A stretch of DNA of 64,000 bases from Bacillota bacterium (GCA_017889635.1 JAGGAC010000003.1:1-64000), one strand, 5' to 3'. Counted from the first letter of the stretch, positions 7,312 to 17,393 are shown. A program made the numbers and translations. Notes: generated by a model not told the origin, from the sequence alone.

Positions 7312-8814
7312 ATGATTAATGATTTTAAGGATAAGGAACTTTGGTTTGTAACCGGAAGTCAACTTCTGTATGGTGAGGATATTATCGAGCAAATAACCGA
7401 GCATTCAAGGATTATTGCCAAGGAAATTGAAGCCAATAAGAAATTTCCTATAAAAGTAGTATTTAAAGCTGTCGTGACCAATTCGGAGGCGATCCGTAAT
7501 TTATTTTTTGAAGCTAATTGTGCAAAAGAATGTATTGGTATTATTACCTGGATGCATACATTTTCTCCGGCGAAAATGTGGATTGCTGGTCTTAACATAC
7601 TAAATAAACCGTTATTGCATCTACATACCCAATTTAATCGCGATATTCCCTGGGCTGATATTGATATGGATTTCATGAATTTAAATCAGTCGGCGCATGG
7701 TGATCGTGAGTATGGATATATTACTTCGCGAATGAAAAAAGCAAGTAAAGTGGTTGTAGGTTTCTGGCAAGACCAAACGGTGCTTGACCAGATTGCTGCC
7801 TGGGCAAGGGCGGCGCTTGCCTGGGCCGATCTGCAGGGTGCCAGATTTGCGCGATTCGGCGATAATATGCGGGATGTGGCTGTAACTGAAGGCGATAAAG
7901 TTGAAGCCGAAATAAAGTTGGGATACTCGGTCAATGGCTATGCTGTTGGTGACTTGGTGAAATACGTAAATGCCGTTAGTAAAGAGGACATTGATACGTT
8001 GCTTGGTGAGTATAAAGCTAAATATTGTATTCAGCCAGAACTTTTGAAATCTGAAACTAACATAAACTCTTTGCGGGAATCAGCAAAGATTGAATTGGGA
8101 ATAAAGCGGTTTTTAGAAGACGGTAATTTTAAGGGATTTACCACTACTTTTGAGAATCTGTATGGTTTATCCCAATTGCCGGGACTGGCAGTTCAGCGTT
8201 TAATGGCAATGGGCTATGGTTTTGGCGCCGAAGGCGACTGGAAGACGGCCGCTTTGCTGCGGGCTATGAAAGTGATGGCTTATGGCCTGAACGGCGGGAC
8301 TTCTTTTATGGAGGATTATACTTATCACTTGGAAAAAGATAATATGATGGTTTTGAGCGCCCATATGCTGGAAGTCTGCGAGTCTATTGCCGCTGAAAAA
8401 CCTTCCTTAGAAATTCACCCATTATCGATTGGCGGTAAAGCTGATCCCGCCCGCTTAGTGTTTAATGTCCCAGAAGGGAAGGGAATTAATGCTACCCTGG
8501 TTGATTTGGGAAATCGGTTCCGTTTGCTTGTAAATGAAGTGGATGTAATTAAACCGCCGTTTGATTTGCCTAAGCTGCCGGTTGCGAGAGCCATTTGGCG
8601 GCCTAAACCCAGCCTTTTAGTTTCAGCCCAGGCTTGGATTCTGGCTGGTGGTGCGCATCACACTGGGTTTAGTCAAGCAATTACTAAAGAACATCTTGAA
8701 GACTTTAGTGAAATTGCTGATATAGAATATGTAATAATTGATGCCAATACCGAAATTAGCAGCTTCAAAAAAGAACTTAGATGGAACGAGTTGTTTTATC
8801 AATTGAAAAGGTAA
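7312..8814 (+). CDS. araA: L-arabinose isomerase
   Basis: The enzyme converts L-arabinose to L-ribulose, the first step of cytoplasmic arabinose use, with Mn2+. At 500 residues it has the usual AraA length. The catalytic and metal ligands are present: Glu307 (GAEGDW), Glu334 (FMEDYTYH), His351 (SAHMLE) and the late GGAHHTGF pair at 449-450. The ribosome binding site is GGAGGGTG. It is probably cotranscribed with the mutarotase-like gene upstream and is followed by a terminator. araB and araD lie in a separate downstream unit beyond the ROK regulator. Confidence 0.97.
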   Translation: MINDFKDKELWFVTGSQLLYGEDIIEQITEHSRIIAKEIEANKKFPIKVVFKAVVTNSEAIRNLFFEANCAKECIGIITWMHTFSPAKMWIAGLNILNKPLLHLHTQFNRDIPWADIDMDFMNLNQSAHGDREYGYITSRMKKASKVVVGFWQDQTVLDQIAAWARAALAWADLQGARFARFGDNMRDVAVTEGDKVEAEIKLGYSVNGYAVGDLVKYVNAVSKEDIDTLLGEYKAKYCIQPELLKSETNINSLRESAKIELGIKRFLEDGNFKGFTTTFENLYGLSQLPGLAVQRLMAMGYGFGAEGDWKTAALLRAMKVMAYGLNGGTSFMEDYTYHLEKDNMMVLSAHMLEVCESIAAEKPSLEIHPLSIGGKADPARLVFNVPEGKGINATLVDLGNRFRLLVNEVDVIKPPFDLPKLPVARAIWRPKPSLLVSAQAWILAGGAHHTGFSQAITKEHLEDFSEIADIEYVIIDANTEISSFKKELRWNELFYQLKR

Positions 8815-8821
8815 GAAAGAA

Positions 8822-8865
8822 GACCAGGAGGCTATTGTTCAAATAGCTTCCTGGTCAATAAATTT
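8822..8865 (+). terminator. Terminator after araA
   Basis: GACCAGGAGGCTATT pairs with AATAGCTTCCTGGTC (15 bp, one G-T), followed by the weak tail AATAAATTT. Confidence 0.65.
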
Positions 8866-8967
8866 ACACGGTGCGAATAAATGGGCTATATTTGAAGGGG
8901 ATGGACAGGGTAATCAATAGTTTATATAATTGGAACTATATATAGTGCTATGATGAGGTGTAACTTA

Positions 8968-10176
8968 GTGGGAAAAAACGTGGTAACTTCTTATACGGGA
9001 GGGGTTAACGAGTCTATAGTTGTTAATATTATTAGACGGCAGGGCCCGATTTCCCGTGTAGATATAGCAAAACTAACCGGTCTTACTGCGCCAACGGTGA
9101 CCAATATTTCAGGGCGGCTAATAGCTTCTGGAATTATTAGTGAGTGTGCTGAAATCGGCAATGAAGGAAAACCCATAAGCGGAAGACCGCGAATACTCTT
9201 AAAAATAAATCCTGAAGCAGCTAACCTGATAATCGTCGATATTCGTTCGAAAGAAATGACTGGCTATATTGTAAATGCCGGATTAGCGATTAAAGAAAAG
9301 GTCAGTGTTGACTTGAGGAAACTTGAACCAGAAAAGGTTATGGCGGCCTTAGAGCAAATCATAAACAAATGTATTTCAAGTGAGCTTGGTCAGGCTGTGT
9401 CTGCAATTGGGATTATTGTCCGAGGTCCAGTTTTGCATAAAGAGGGTATTTCGTTATTTTCCCAAAGCTTTGGCTGGCAAAAAGTATCATTAAAATTTAG
9501 TTTAGAGCAGAAGTTTCAGCTTCCGGTTTTTGTAGAAAATGATATGCGGGCAATTGCTTTAGGAGCCTATTATTACGGAAAATACTATGGCTATAAAAAT
9601 GCCGTTATGTTAGGGGTTGGCTGGGGCATTGGGGCAGGTATTTTTGTAAATGGTCAATTGTATCGGGGAATAAGTGATATTGCCGGAGAAATTGGTCACA
9701 CGATTATCGATATTCACGGACCTTTATGCAGTTGCGGAAAACACGGATGTTTGGAGACCTTTGCCTCTGAGGCGGCATTAGTAAACAGTGTAGTTAGTGC
9801 GCCAAACGTCAATATTTCGCTGGCAGCCAAACTTGCAGACGGAGATTTATCGGCAATTCTTCCGGAACATATTTATGAAGCGGCTGCCAAGGGGGACGAA
9901 CTTTCGATAAAAATGCTTCAGAATATTGCTCGCTATCTTGGGGTTGGGGTTGCAAACATAATTAATTTTTTAAACCCAGAACTTATTATTATTGGCGGAG
10001 GCATTGTTCGGGGGCGGCGGTTTATCGAAGAAATACTGCTGCAGGTTATTAGCGAGCAAACTCTGGATAGTACCCGGTCCTCGGTCAAGGTGGAATACTC
10101 GGCGGAGGGAAGAGAAGCCTATATGAAGGGGATTGCTGATGTTGTTTTAGAAGGGATATTTTTGACGTCAAGATAA
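8968..10176 (+). CDS. ROK-family transcriptional regulator, probable arabinose regulator
   Basis: This roughly 402-residue protein joins an N-terminal winged helix-turn-helix (IIRRQGPISRVDIAKLTGLTAPTVTNISGRL) to a ROK sugar-kinase-like domain. The zinc motif CSCGKHGCLETFAS is intact. NagC/XylR-type ROK proteins usually repress sugar operons until the sugar binds. I prefer the GTG at 8968, eight bases after GAGGTG; the ATG at 8950 lies upstream of that site. It lies between araA and araB, and long palindromes with a common core precede both arabinose units, so it is the best candidate for their regulator. The inducer is unproven. Confidence 0.9.
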   Translation: MGKNVVTSYTGGVNESIVVNIIRRQGPISRVDIAKLTGLTAPTVTNISGRLIASGIISECAEIGNEGKPISGRPRILLKINPEAANLIIVDIRSKEMTGYIVNAGLAIKEKVSVDLRKLEPEKVMAALEQIINKCISSELGQAVSAIGIIVRGPVLHKEGISLFSQSFGWQKVSLKFSLEQKFQLPVFVENDMRAIALGAYYYGKYYGYKNAVMLGVGWGIGAGIFVNGQLYRGISDIAGEIGHTIIDIHGPLCSCGKHGCLETFASEAALVNSVVSAPNVNISLAAKLADGDLSAILPEHIYEAAAKGDELSIKMLQNIARYLGVGVANIINFLNPELIIIGGGIVRGRRFIEEILLQVISEQTLDSTRSSVKVEYSAEGREAYMKGIADVVLEGIFLTSR

Positions 10177-10186
10177 ATAGGTAAAT

Positions 10187-10239
10187 AAAAAAATTGTTAT
10201 CCAATAATCTTTTGATTTTGGATAACAATTTTTTTATTT
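10187..10239 (+). terminator. Strong terminator after the ROK regulator gene
   Basis: Perfect 18-base arms (10187-10204 and 10218-10235) with a 13-nt loop, A-run on the left and seven Ts on the right. Confidence 0.88.
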
Positions 10240-10292
10240 GATGAATTGTCAAGCCAAGTGCGCCACATAAACAATAGCCAATATTGCGAGAA

Positions 10293-10322
10293 TTGTTTAA
10301 AAACTATAATTTTTACTACAAT
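10293..10322 (+). promoter_or_regulatory. Likely sigma-70-type promoter of araB
   Basis: TTGTTT (10293-10298), an 18-base spacer and TACAAT (10317-10322). A start near 10330 would place the palindrome at 10359-10398 just inside the transcript. Confidence 0.5.
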
Positions 10323-10358
10323 TAAAGCAGGAGAAGGAGAAAAAACGTTGAAATGAAC

Positions 10359-10398
10359 TCCTAAATAATAAATTTAATATTAAATTTATTATTTAGGA
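10359..10398. promoter_or_regulatory. 40-base perfect palindrome, candidate arabinose operator
   Basis: Two 20-base arms are exactly complementary without spacer. The central AAATTTAATATTAAATTT equals that of the palindrome at 6170-6215, while the outer parts differ (here TAATAA/TTATTA next to GG/CC). That conserved-core, variable-flank pattern suggests protein binding to the core. It lies 41 bases before the araB start. Confidence 0.65.
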
Positions 10399-10438
10399 TG
10401 AGTTATAAATTAGCTTTTTTACTAAGGAGGTTGATTTA

Positions 10439-12118
10439 ATGAATAAAAAAAAATACACGATTGGCATTGATTTTGGAACACAGTCGGGGAGAGCCTTGTT
10501 AGTAGAAGTTGAGACCGGCAGAGAGGTGGCTGACGCGGTTGTTTCTTATCCTGATGGTGTCATCGATGAGAAGCTGCCTGGGACGGATATTGTATTAGAG
10601 TATGACTGGGCCTTGCAAAATCCTGATGACTATTTGGAAGTGCTGCGAAAGGCGGTGCCTCAAGTATTAAAAGAGGCTGGTGTAGATGCGGCAAATGTAA
10701 TTGGACTGGGGATCGATTTTACCTCATGTACGATGCTGCCGGTTAGTAAAGATGGGCAGGCCTTGTGTCAGCTTCCCGAGTTTAGGAACAATCCTCATGC
10801 CTGGGTAAAGTTGTGGAAACACCATGCGGCACAAGAAGAAGCCAACAAGATCAATAAAATTGCCGAAGAGCGCGGTGAAAAGTTTTTAGCCCGTTATGGC
10901 GGGAAGATTTCTTCTGAATGGTTTATTGCTAAGATATGGCAGATATTGAATGAAGCGCCGGAAATTTATCTGGCGGCGGATCGGTTTATGGAAGCAACGG
11001 ATTGGGTGACTATGCAGATGACGGGAGTCGATGTCCGGTGCAGTTGCTCAGCCGGGTATAAAGCTATATGGCATAAAAAAGATGGATATCCCGCCAAAGA
11101 GTTTTTTGGCGCATTGGATCCCAAATTGGAGAATCTGGTAGAAGAAAAATTGTACAGTGCGGTCGTTCCTATTGGTACCATGGCGGGTGGATTGACGAGT
11201 TATATGGCTGAGCAAATGGGCCTTAACGCAGGAATTGCAGTAGCGGTAGGTAATGTGGATGCTCATGCTGCCGTACCTGCTGCCGGGGTTGTTGAACCAG
11301 GCAAGATGGTTATGAGTATGGGTACTTCGATATGTCATATAGTTCTTGGAACGGAAGAAAAAGTGGTGCCTGGAATGTGCGGTGTTGTAGAAGATGGAGT
11401 TGTACCAGGTTACTTTGGTTATGAGGCCGGTCAATCGGCTGTGGGCGACATATTTGAGTGGTTTGTAGAAAACTGTGTACCAGAGGCTTATTGGCAAAAA
11501 GCCAGAGAAAAAAAGCAAAGTATTCATCAATTGCTTGAAGATATGGCAGCGTCGCTAGCACTTGGCGAAAGTGGCCTAATTGCTTTAGATTGGTGGAATG
11601 GTAATCGATCTGTTTTAGTTGATGCCGATCTGACCGGTGTTTTTCTGGGGGCAACCTTACTTAGTAAACCGGAAGAAATGTATCGGGCGCTCATCGAAGC
11701 AACCGCCTTTGGGACGAATTTAATCATTGAGACCTTTAGTCAAGCCGGAGTACCGATCGATGAGTTATATGCTTGCGGCGGACTGCCGAGGAAAAATCGC
11801 TTATTAATGCAGATATATGCCGATGTGACTGGGAAAGAGATTTATATTCCCACATCACAACAAACACCGGCATTAGGTGCTGCTATGTTTGGCGCTGTGG
11901 CAGCCGGAAAAACGAATGGCGGATATGATTCTATTTATGAAGCAGCAGCAAGAATGACTAGTATTAAAACGGTGTTTAAGCCGATTGCAAAGAATGTGGC
12001 ACAATATGCTAAACTATACGCTGAATATAAGTTGCTGCATGATTATTTCGGGCGGGGCGGCAACGATGTTATGAAACGGCTGAAAGAAATTAAAAAAGAT
12101 GCGAAAAATTGTAAATAA
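10439..12118 (+). CDS. araB: L-ribulokinase
   Basis: The enzyme phosphorylates L-ribulose to L-ribulose 5-phosphate with ATP. This FGGY-family kinase has 559 residues, normal for AraB. Diagnostic stretches are [14 protein letters not shown] (N-terminal phosphate loop), [13 protein letters not shown], the sugar-contact region [24 protein letters not shown] and the C-terminal [20 protein letters not shown]. The ribosome binding site is TAAGGAGGT. araD follows after 23 bases, so the two form one operon. The palindrome and promoter upstream suggest sugar-responsive control. Confidence 0.96.
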   Translation: MNKKKYTIGIDFGTQSGRALLVEVETGREVADAVVSYPDGVIDEKLPGTDIVLEYDWALQNPDDYLEVLRKAVPQVLKEAGVDAANVIGLGIDFTSCTMLPVSKDGQALCQLPEFRNNPHAWVKLWKHHAAQEEANKINKIAEERGEKFLARYGGKISSEWFIAKIWQILNEAPEIYLAADRFMEATDWVTMQMTGVDVRCSCSAGYKAIWHKKDGYPAKEFFGALDPKLENLVEEKLYSAVVPIGTMAGGLTSYMAEQMGLNAGIAVAVGNVDAHAAVPAAGVVEPGKMVMSMGTSICHIVLGTEEKVVPGMCGVVEDGVVPGYFGYEAGQSAVGDIFEWFVENCVPEAYWQKAREKKQSIHQLLEDMAASLALGESGLIALDWWNGNRSVLVDADLTGVFLGATLLSKPEEMYRALIEATAFGTNLIIETFSQAGVPIDELYACGGLPRKNRLLMQIYADVTGKEIYIPTSQQTPALGAAMFGAVAAGKTNGGYDSIYEAAARMTSIKTVFKPIAKNVAQYAKLYAEYKLLHDYFGRGGNDVMKRLKEIKKDAKNCK

Positions 12119-12141
12119 CGATTAATAAGGTGCGTGGTCTT

Positions 12142-12837
12142 ATGCTTGAAGAATTGAAAAAGATAGTATGGGAAGCTAATTTGCTGCTTCAGAAGAATGG
12201 GTTAGTTTTATATACCTGGGGTAATGTTAGTGGAATTGAACGAGAAAAAGGTTTGGTTGTTATTAAACCAAGTGGTGTAGAGTATGACCAGATGAAACCG
12301 GAAGATATGGTTGTGGTCGATTTATATGGCAAGCAGGTAGACGGAGAGCTGAAACCTTCCTCTGATACTCCTACCCATTTAGCAATATATCGCCATTTTT
12401 CAGCCGTCGGCGGGATTGTACATACTCATTCGACATATGCTACGGCGTGGGCTCAAGCTGAACGAGCAATTCCGGTCCTTGGTACTACTCACGCCGACTA
12501 CTTTTATGGCAATGTACCATGTACTCGAAAGATGATGGATGTTGAAATCAAGGAGCATTACGAGGAGCAAACCGGCAATCTTATTGTTGAAACATTTAAG
12601 GCGCTAAATCCAATGGAAGTTCCCGGTGTTTTAGTGGCTAGTCATGGTCCTTTTGCTTGGGGTAAAGATGCCTTGGAAGCAGTATATCATGTTACAGTAC
12701 TTGAAGAGATTGCCAAGACTAGTTTGTTTACGCAACAAATTAACAGCGGTGTGAAAAATATTGATGCGGCGTTATTGGATAAACACTTTTTGCGTAAGCA
12801 TGGACATAACGCCTATTATGGCCAGAGTAAGTCATGA
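12142..12837 (+). CDS. araD: L-ribulose-5-phosphate 4-epimerase
   Basis: The enzyme converts L-ribulose 5-phosphate to D-xylulose 5-phosphate, which enters the pentose phosphate pathway. It is a class II aldolase-fold zinc enzyme of 231 residues. The expected residues are present: Asp75 (SSDTPTH), His94 and His96 (VHTHSTYA), and His168 (VASHGPFAWG). The ATG at 12142 gives the usual MLEELKK start and follows AAGGTG; an in-frame GTG at 12130 is less likely. The operon's transketolase, which would use the product, survives only as a stub at 6280-6360. Confidence 0.96.
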   Translation: MLEELKKIVWEANLLLQKNGLVLYTWGNVSGIEREKGLVVIKPSGVEYDQMKPEDMVVVDLYGKQVDGELKPSSDTPTHLAIYRHFSAVGGIVHTHSTYATAWAQAERAIPVLGTTHADYFYGNVPCTRKMMDVEIKEHYEEQTGNLIVETFKALNPMEVPGVLVASHGPFAWGKDALEAVYHVTVLEEIAKTSLFTQQINSGVKNIDAALLDKHFLRKHGHNAYYGQSKS

Positions 12838-12943
12838 ATTTGCACATATGGTGAGAATACAGATGTTTTTTAAAAAACAAGCTTAAATGGGTAAGTAAAG
12901 TTAAGGGCTAATGTACTAAAGAGAAAATTTAGGGAGAATATGG

Positions 12944-13867
12944 ATGAAGACCAATGAAATAAATATCAGGGACCCATATATTTTGCATCATCAGGATAAA
13001 TATTATCTTTATGGCACGAGAAGTGCAACGACTTGGGGGCTGGCGGACGGGTTTGATTGCTATGTAAGTGATGATATGGAAAACTGGGAAGGACCTATAG
13101 AGATATTCCATAATAATGGAGAGTTTTGGGCAGATAGAAATTATTGGGCTCCAGAATGCTATTATTACCGTGGGTCCTTTTACCTTGTTGCTACTTTTAA
13201 TGCGGAAGATAAAAATATGGGGACGCAGATTCTTATAGCCGATTTACCAACAGGGCCGTTCAAACCGCATAGTGATGGTCCTGTAACTCCAAAAGGATGG
13301 AATTGTTTGGATGGAACTCTATACTTTGGGGCAGATGGAACGCCCTATATGATATTTGGACATTCATTTGAGGATAATCCAAATGGTGAAATGTGCATGG
13401 CAGAGTTATCACCTGATTTGAAAATGGCCATCGGTGAGCCTAAATGTCTGTTTAAAGCGTCAACGGCTCCTTGGACTGTACCTGTTCCTTTTGCCAAGCA
13501 AGCATTTGGTATAGACGGAGATGTGTATTTTGTTGATGGACCTTGTTTGTATAAAAACAAATCAGGAATACTTTTAATGCTTTGGTCAAGTTGGGGTCAA
13601 ACCGGATACACCGTTGGAATAGCCATTTCCGATAATGGTGAAGTTGATGGAAACTGGAGACATCAGGAAGTTCCCTTTTATAGTGAGAATGGCGGCCATG
13701 GTATGTTGTTTCGCGATAAGGAGAATAACATGCTGTTTGCTATGCATTATCCGAATGATTTATATAAAGAAAGACCACGATTTATTAAAGTAAAGGAGAC
13801 CAATACTACATTAACTGCATTTACGGAAGAAATAGAAGTTGCAGTGGGGCAAGGAACATCGAAATGA
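12944..13867 (+). CDS. Glycoside hydrolase family 43 protein
   Basis: This 307-residue five-bladed propeller enzyme is probably an alpha-L-arabinofuranosidase or beta-xylosidase acting on short oligosaccharides in the cytoplasm, since no signal peptide is present. The catalytic base Asp is in INIRDPYIL near residue 10 and the pKa-modulating Asp in NCLDGTLYF near 125. The general-acid position falls in FVDGPCLYKN; many GH43 enzymes have Glu there, but some subfamilies read DGP, so this may be subfamily-typical. The ribosome binding site is AGGGAGAA. It follows araD and precedes a GH2 gene, matching an arabinoside-use locus. Confidence 0.85.
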   Translation: MKTNEINIRDPYILHHQDKYYLYGTRSATTWGLADGFDCYVSDDMENWEGPIEIFHNNGEFWADRNYWAPECYYYRGSFYLVATFNAEDKNMGTQILIADLPTGPFKPHSDGPVTPKGWNCLDGTLYFGADGTPYMIFGHSFEDNPNGEMCMAELSPDLKMAIGEPKCLFKASTAPWTVPVPFAKQAFGIDGDVYFVDGPCLYKNKSGILLMLWSSWGQTGYTVGIAISDNGEVDGNWRHQEVPFYSENGGHGMLFRDKENNMLFAMHYPNDLYKERPRFIKVKETNTTLTAFTEEIEVAVGQGTSK

Positions 13868-13898
13868 GGAGACGGCAAGATTTAATTGGAGGAGGAGT

Positions 13899-16265
13899 AT
13901 GTTTAAAATAGATTTAAACAAAGACTGGGATTTTTATGAAAGCAATGAAGGTATGAGTTTTATTTTTGGAAAGCCTGAAAGCAAAAAAATAAATCTTCCG
14001 CATGATTTTATTATAAATAAAGGTAGAAGCGCAAGCGCCGCAGGTGGACCTGCCAATGGATATTTTCTGGATGGGGAAGGTGTCTATAAAAAGAGGTTAG
14101 ATATTCCGAAAGACTGGGAAGGTAAAACCGTATTACTAGATATAGACGGAGCCTATATGAACTTGGAGGTAGCTTTAAATGGCGAGGTGCTGGCCATGCA
14201 TCCATACGGGTATACTCCTTTTCAAGTTGATCTTACAAAAGTTCTCCGCTTTAATGGCAAAAGTAATAATTTAAAGATACTCACGCAGAGCCGCCAGCCT
14301 TCCAGCCGTTGGTATAGCGGCGGGGGGCTATACAGAAGTATTGCTTTATGGGTTGGTGATAAAATTCATATAAAGCCGTGGGAACTATTTGTAACAACGC
14401 CAATTGTAAAAGAAAATGAAGCATGTGTAAATTTTCAAATGAAGGTTACGAATAGCTTGGATTTAGAAAAAAATGTAACGCTTATTTGTGAAATTAAAGA
14501 CCAAAATGAGAAAGTAATCGCAGAAAAAACAGTGGAAAAGGTATTAATAAGTAATGGTGATACGGAATGCTATGTTAATATAACCGTTAAAAATCCTCAG
14601 CTTTGGAATATAAATAATCCTTACTTGTATAGCTATCAGATTACAATTCAGTATGAAGATAAATATATGGATAGTTGTAAAGAGCATTTTGGAATACGTT
14701 CCACTGAAGTTGATGCTCAAAATGGGTTTCGTCTGAATGGAAAGCCTATGAAACTTAAGGGCGGATGTATCCATCACGATAATGGATTTTTAGGTGCTTG
14801 CGCATATCCTAAGGCTGAAGAAAGAAAGATTAGGATATTAAAAAAGGCTGGTTATAATGCTGTAAGAATTAGTCATTATCCCCCATCGCTGGCGTTATTG
14901 AATGTGTGTGACCGTCTAGGCATGTTAGTATTAGATGAAGCTTTTGATGTTTGGCGAATGTCAAAGATGCCGCTGGATTATCACCTGTACTTTGAGAATT
15001 GGTGGGACAAGGATATCGAATATATGGTAAAACGGGATAGAAACCATCCCTGTGTCATTTCTTATTCTATCGGCAATGAAATTGTGGAATGTGACGGCAG
15101 AAGCAATGGTGCCATATGGGCTAAAAAACTTTCTGACAAGGTAAGAGAATTTGACGATACTAGATTTGTTATGGCAGCTCTTTGTCAATTGTTACCCGAA
15201 GACGGCGATATGTCAAACTTTGAAGTCAATTTGTCGCAGGACAATAATGAGTGGGCGGAAAAGACTAAGGAATGCTGCAGTTACTTTGATATTGTTGGTT
15301 ACAATTATTTAAAGACTAGATATGAGAAGGATCATCTTGCTTTTCCGAAGCGGGTTATGCTTGGTTCGGAGTCGTATGGGTTCACAACCTATGAATTTTG
15401 GCGCGAAGTTGAAAAACATCCCTATGTAATTGGCGATTTTATTTGGACTGCTGTCGATTATTTGGGTGAAGTAGGTATTGGGAAGTTGTATTGGAAAGTG
15501 GAAAAAGAACCTTTTTGTTTTATGGGAGCATACCCATGGAGAAGTGCCTGGGTGGCTGATATCGATTTAACGGGCGAACAAAGACCACAATCTCACTATC
15601 GGGAAATCATGTGGGGAAATAAGAGCAAGTCCTATTTGGTTACAACCCATCCTAAACATACTGGAGATGAGTTTTTTGGTGTAGGGTGGTATTGGTATGA
15701 TGTAAGCCCCTGTTGGACTTTTGCAGAAGAGTATATTGGCAAAGTGGTTAAGGTAGACGTATACGGCGGTGGCGATGAAGCGGAGTTTATTTTAAATGGA
15801 AAAAGTATTGGAAAAGCAGCATTTGAAAAATTAATTGCCACGCTGGATATTCCGTATGAGCCGGGATGCTTAGAAGCTGTTGTTTATGAAAGCGGAGAAG
15901 TAATTAGCCGAAGCAAGCTGGAAACCGCAGGAAGTGCAAGAAACCTTGTCTTATATCCCGAGGAGGACAGCTTTGCCGCAGACGGACTAGATCTTTGCTA
16001 TGTTCGTATTCATAGCGAAGATGAATATGGAAATAGAGTGCCTTTTGCTGAAAATGAAATTTGTGTAAAAGTATCGGATGAAAAGGCTTTTTTTGTTGTA
16101 GGCAGTGGAAATCCCTGTACAGAAGATCAGATAGGGGACTATAAATGCCACCTTTATAATGGAAGCGCCATTATCATTTTGAAAACTGAAAATACCGGAA
16201 AGGTTGAAATAGAAGTTTTGGGAAGTGGATTAAAAACGGGATATTGCAGTGTTGCAGCTATATAG
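13899..16265 (+). CDS. Glycoside hydrolase family 2 enzyme
   Basis: This 788-residue retaining glycosidase has the jelly-roll sugar-binding domain (about 1-160), an immunoglobulin-like domain (about 165-270), the TIM barrel (about 275-570) and C-terminal DUF4982-like beta domains. The acid/base is Glu394 (SIGNE) and the nucleophile is Glu491 (MLGSES). No signal peptide is seen, so it probably splits imported oligosaccharides as a beta-galactosidase, beta-glucuronidase or arabinopyranosidase; sequence alone does not decide. I chose the ATG at 13899 because GGAGGAGGA ends just before it; the longer frame overlaps the GH43 gene. Confidence 0.87.
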   Translation: MFKIDLNKDWDFYESNEGMSFIFGKPESKKINLPHDFIINKGRSASAAGGPANGYFLDGEGVYKKRLDIPKDWEGKTVLLDIDGAYMNLEVALNGEVLAMHPYGYTPFQVDLTKVLRFNGKSNNLKILTQSRQPSSRWYSGGGLYRSIALWVGDKIHIKPWELFVTTPIVKENEACVNFQMKVTNSLDLEKNVTLICEIKDQNEKVIAEKTVEKVLISNGDTECYVNITVKNPQLWNINNPYLYSYQITIQYEDKYMDSCKEHFGIRSTEVDAQNGFRLNGKPMKLKGGCIHHDNGFLGACAYPKAEERKIRILKKAGYNAVRISHYPPSLALLNVCDRLGMLVLDEAFDVWRMSKMPLDYHLYFENWWDKDIEYMVKRDRNHPCVISYSIGNEIVECDGRSNGAIWAKKLSDKVREFDDTRFVMAALCQLLPEDGDMSNFEVNLSQDNNEWAEKTKECCSYFDIVGYNYLKTRYEKDHLAFPKRVMLGSESYGFTTYEFWREVEKHPYVIGDFIWTAVDYLGEVGIGKLYWKVEKEPFCFMGAYPWRSAWVADIDLTGEQRPQSHYREIMWGNKSKSYLVTTHPKHTGDEFFGVGWYWYDVSPCWTFAEEYIGKVVKVDVYGGGDEAEFILNGKSIGKAAFEKLIATLDIPYEPGCLEAVVYESGEVISRSKLETAGSARNLVLYPEEDSFAADGLDLCYVRIHSEDEYGNRVPFAENEICVKVSDEKAFFVVGSGNPCTEDQIGDYKCHLYNGSAIIILKTENTGKVEIEVLGSGLKTGYCSVAAI

Positions 16266-16376
16266 AAGTTTAGAGCTGAATCGCCGTTGATTCCAGAAGT
16301 CGATGTAAATATTGATGATTTAATTAGCCGTTTGAAGAAAGGGCTAAAACGTGGCAAAAAGGTTTCACAAATATCT
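16266..16376 (+). pseudogene. Probable internal fragment of a 6-phosphofructokinase gene
   Basis: Downstream of the GH2 stop, an open stretch without a start codon reads (in two parts) AESPLIPEVDVNIDDLISRL and KKGLKRGKKVSQISF. This resembles the PfkA segment GAES.LIPE..FD.DE....L..G.KRGKKHSIIVVAEG. The match begins and ends abruptly and is about 34 residues long. Base composition is like the neighbours. I infer a decayed remnant. The call rests on remembered family sequence and is only moderately sure. Confidence 0.45.
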
Positions 16377-16384
16377 TTTCACGG

Positions 16385-16424
16385 CCTGTTATTACAGCAC
16401 AGGATGCTGTAATAACAGGTTTTT
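16385..16424 (+). terminator. Terminator closing the araB-araD-GH43-GH2 region
   Basis: CCTGTTATTACAGC and GCTGTAATAACAGG are perfect 14-base arms around a 7-nt loop, followed by TTTTT. Confidence 0.85.
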
Positions 16425-16460
16425 CAAATTTTCCACAAAGGAGGAGTAGTTGTACATTAA

Positions 16461-17075
16461 TTATAATTCTTGGGGCAGAGTTTTATATAAGTACTCAACT
16501 GTTGTTGCCGTTTTTAATGCTTTTATGACATTAATATTCGGACAGGAATAGATAGTTGGCTCGTCGGTTTCTCCCAATTCTTGTCGGACATTAAATGCTA
16601 ATTTTTCAGTATCAGTACAGAATTGAGCATCTACTTTCGGCTTATTACCACGAGCATCAAGTCTAATCCACTTACTAAACTTTTTTAAATATACAGCATT
16701 TAATCCATGGAGGATTATTACAGGATGAGTTTCATCATCTAAAATAAGTTTCTGATAGCAGAACCCGGTTGGTATTTGTAAACATCGTAAAATTGCTGCG
16801 AATAGATGTGCCTTAGCAAAACAAATTCCATGCCTATTAAATAAAACTTCCGAGGCACTACATGTAACGATTTTAGCTTTTATATCAAACGAATGACTTA
16901 TCTTATCCCGTACGAATTCGTAGACTTCTTTTACTAGTTCAGTCTCGTTTAAGTTTCTTGATAGAAAGTAACTAGCCAGCTTTTGTATTTCAACGTTTGT
17001 ATAATCAATTATAGCGTCATTTATCAAATATTTATTCATATCGTTGGTTTCTGGAATAAGTATTGGTTTTTTCAT
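16461..17075 (-). CDS. Transglutaminase-like cysteine protease-fold protein
   Basis: This 204-residue cytoplasmic protein carries a transglutaminase-like core. The likely catalytic triad is Cys in RHGICFAKAHLFAAILRCL, His in ILHGLNAVYL and Asp in IRLDARGN, in the family's C-H-D order. Such bacterial proteins may be peptidases or act on isopeptide bonds; the substrate is unknown. The ATG follows AAGGAAGGA. It is monocistronic, and a perfect 42-base palindrome stands right at its promoter. Confidence 0.8.
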   Translation of the reverse strand: MKKPILIPETNDMNKYLINDAIIDYTNVEIQKLASYFLSRNLNETELVKEVYEFVRDKISHSFDIKAKIVTCSASEVLFNRHGICFAKAHLFAAILRCLQIPTGFCYQKLILDDETHPVIILHGLNAVYLKKFSKWIRLDARGNKPKVDAQFCTDTEKLAFNVRQELGETDEPTIYSCPNINVIKALKTATTVEYLYKTLPQEL

Positions 17076-17096
17076 TTTACTGATCCTTCCTTAAAA

Positions 17097-17138
17097 TTAA
17101 TACATCTGTTAGTATAAATATACTAACAGATGTATTAA
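17097..17138. promoter_or_regulatory. Perfect 20-base-arm palindrome upstream of the transglutaminase-like gene
   Basis: Arms at 17097-17116 and 17119-17138 are exactly complementary around AA. It starts 22 bases before the reverse-strand ATG. It could be an operator or a leader hairpin; there is no T-run on the transcript side. The remaining bases to about 17393 show no gene, only scattered ribosome-binding-site-like motifs. Confidence 0.6.
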
Positions 17139-17393
17139 TATGCAATAGTTATAGATATAATTTGGAATAAAAGTCATAGCAGATGCTTTCTGTAGTACTG
17201 GCTTTCTAAATCCGAGAAAGGTTTTGGAACCGTGTTTTCAGTTTTGAAGTCCGATTGACAGATGGATAGTGTTTGATGAAGGAGAGCATGGTTTACGTTT
17301 AGGAGGCAATCAAGAGACTAGCTTTAAGCAACGATAAATTATTTGTTAGGCAAACAGGCTTATTTATGTTATCTCCTTTTGAATTTAGTAAGT

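Noticed and set aside
12864-12879. TGTTTTTTAAAAAACA palindrome between araD and the GH43 gene
   Set aside because: A simple T/A run that does not share the arabinose core; low information.
17288-17302. Ribosome-binding-site-like AAGGAGAGC before ATG and four codons
   Set aside because: Too short and without family likeness; could be chance.
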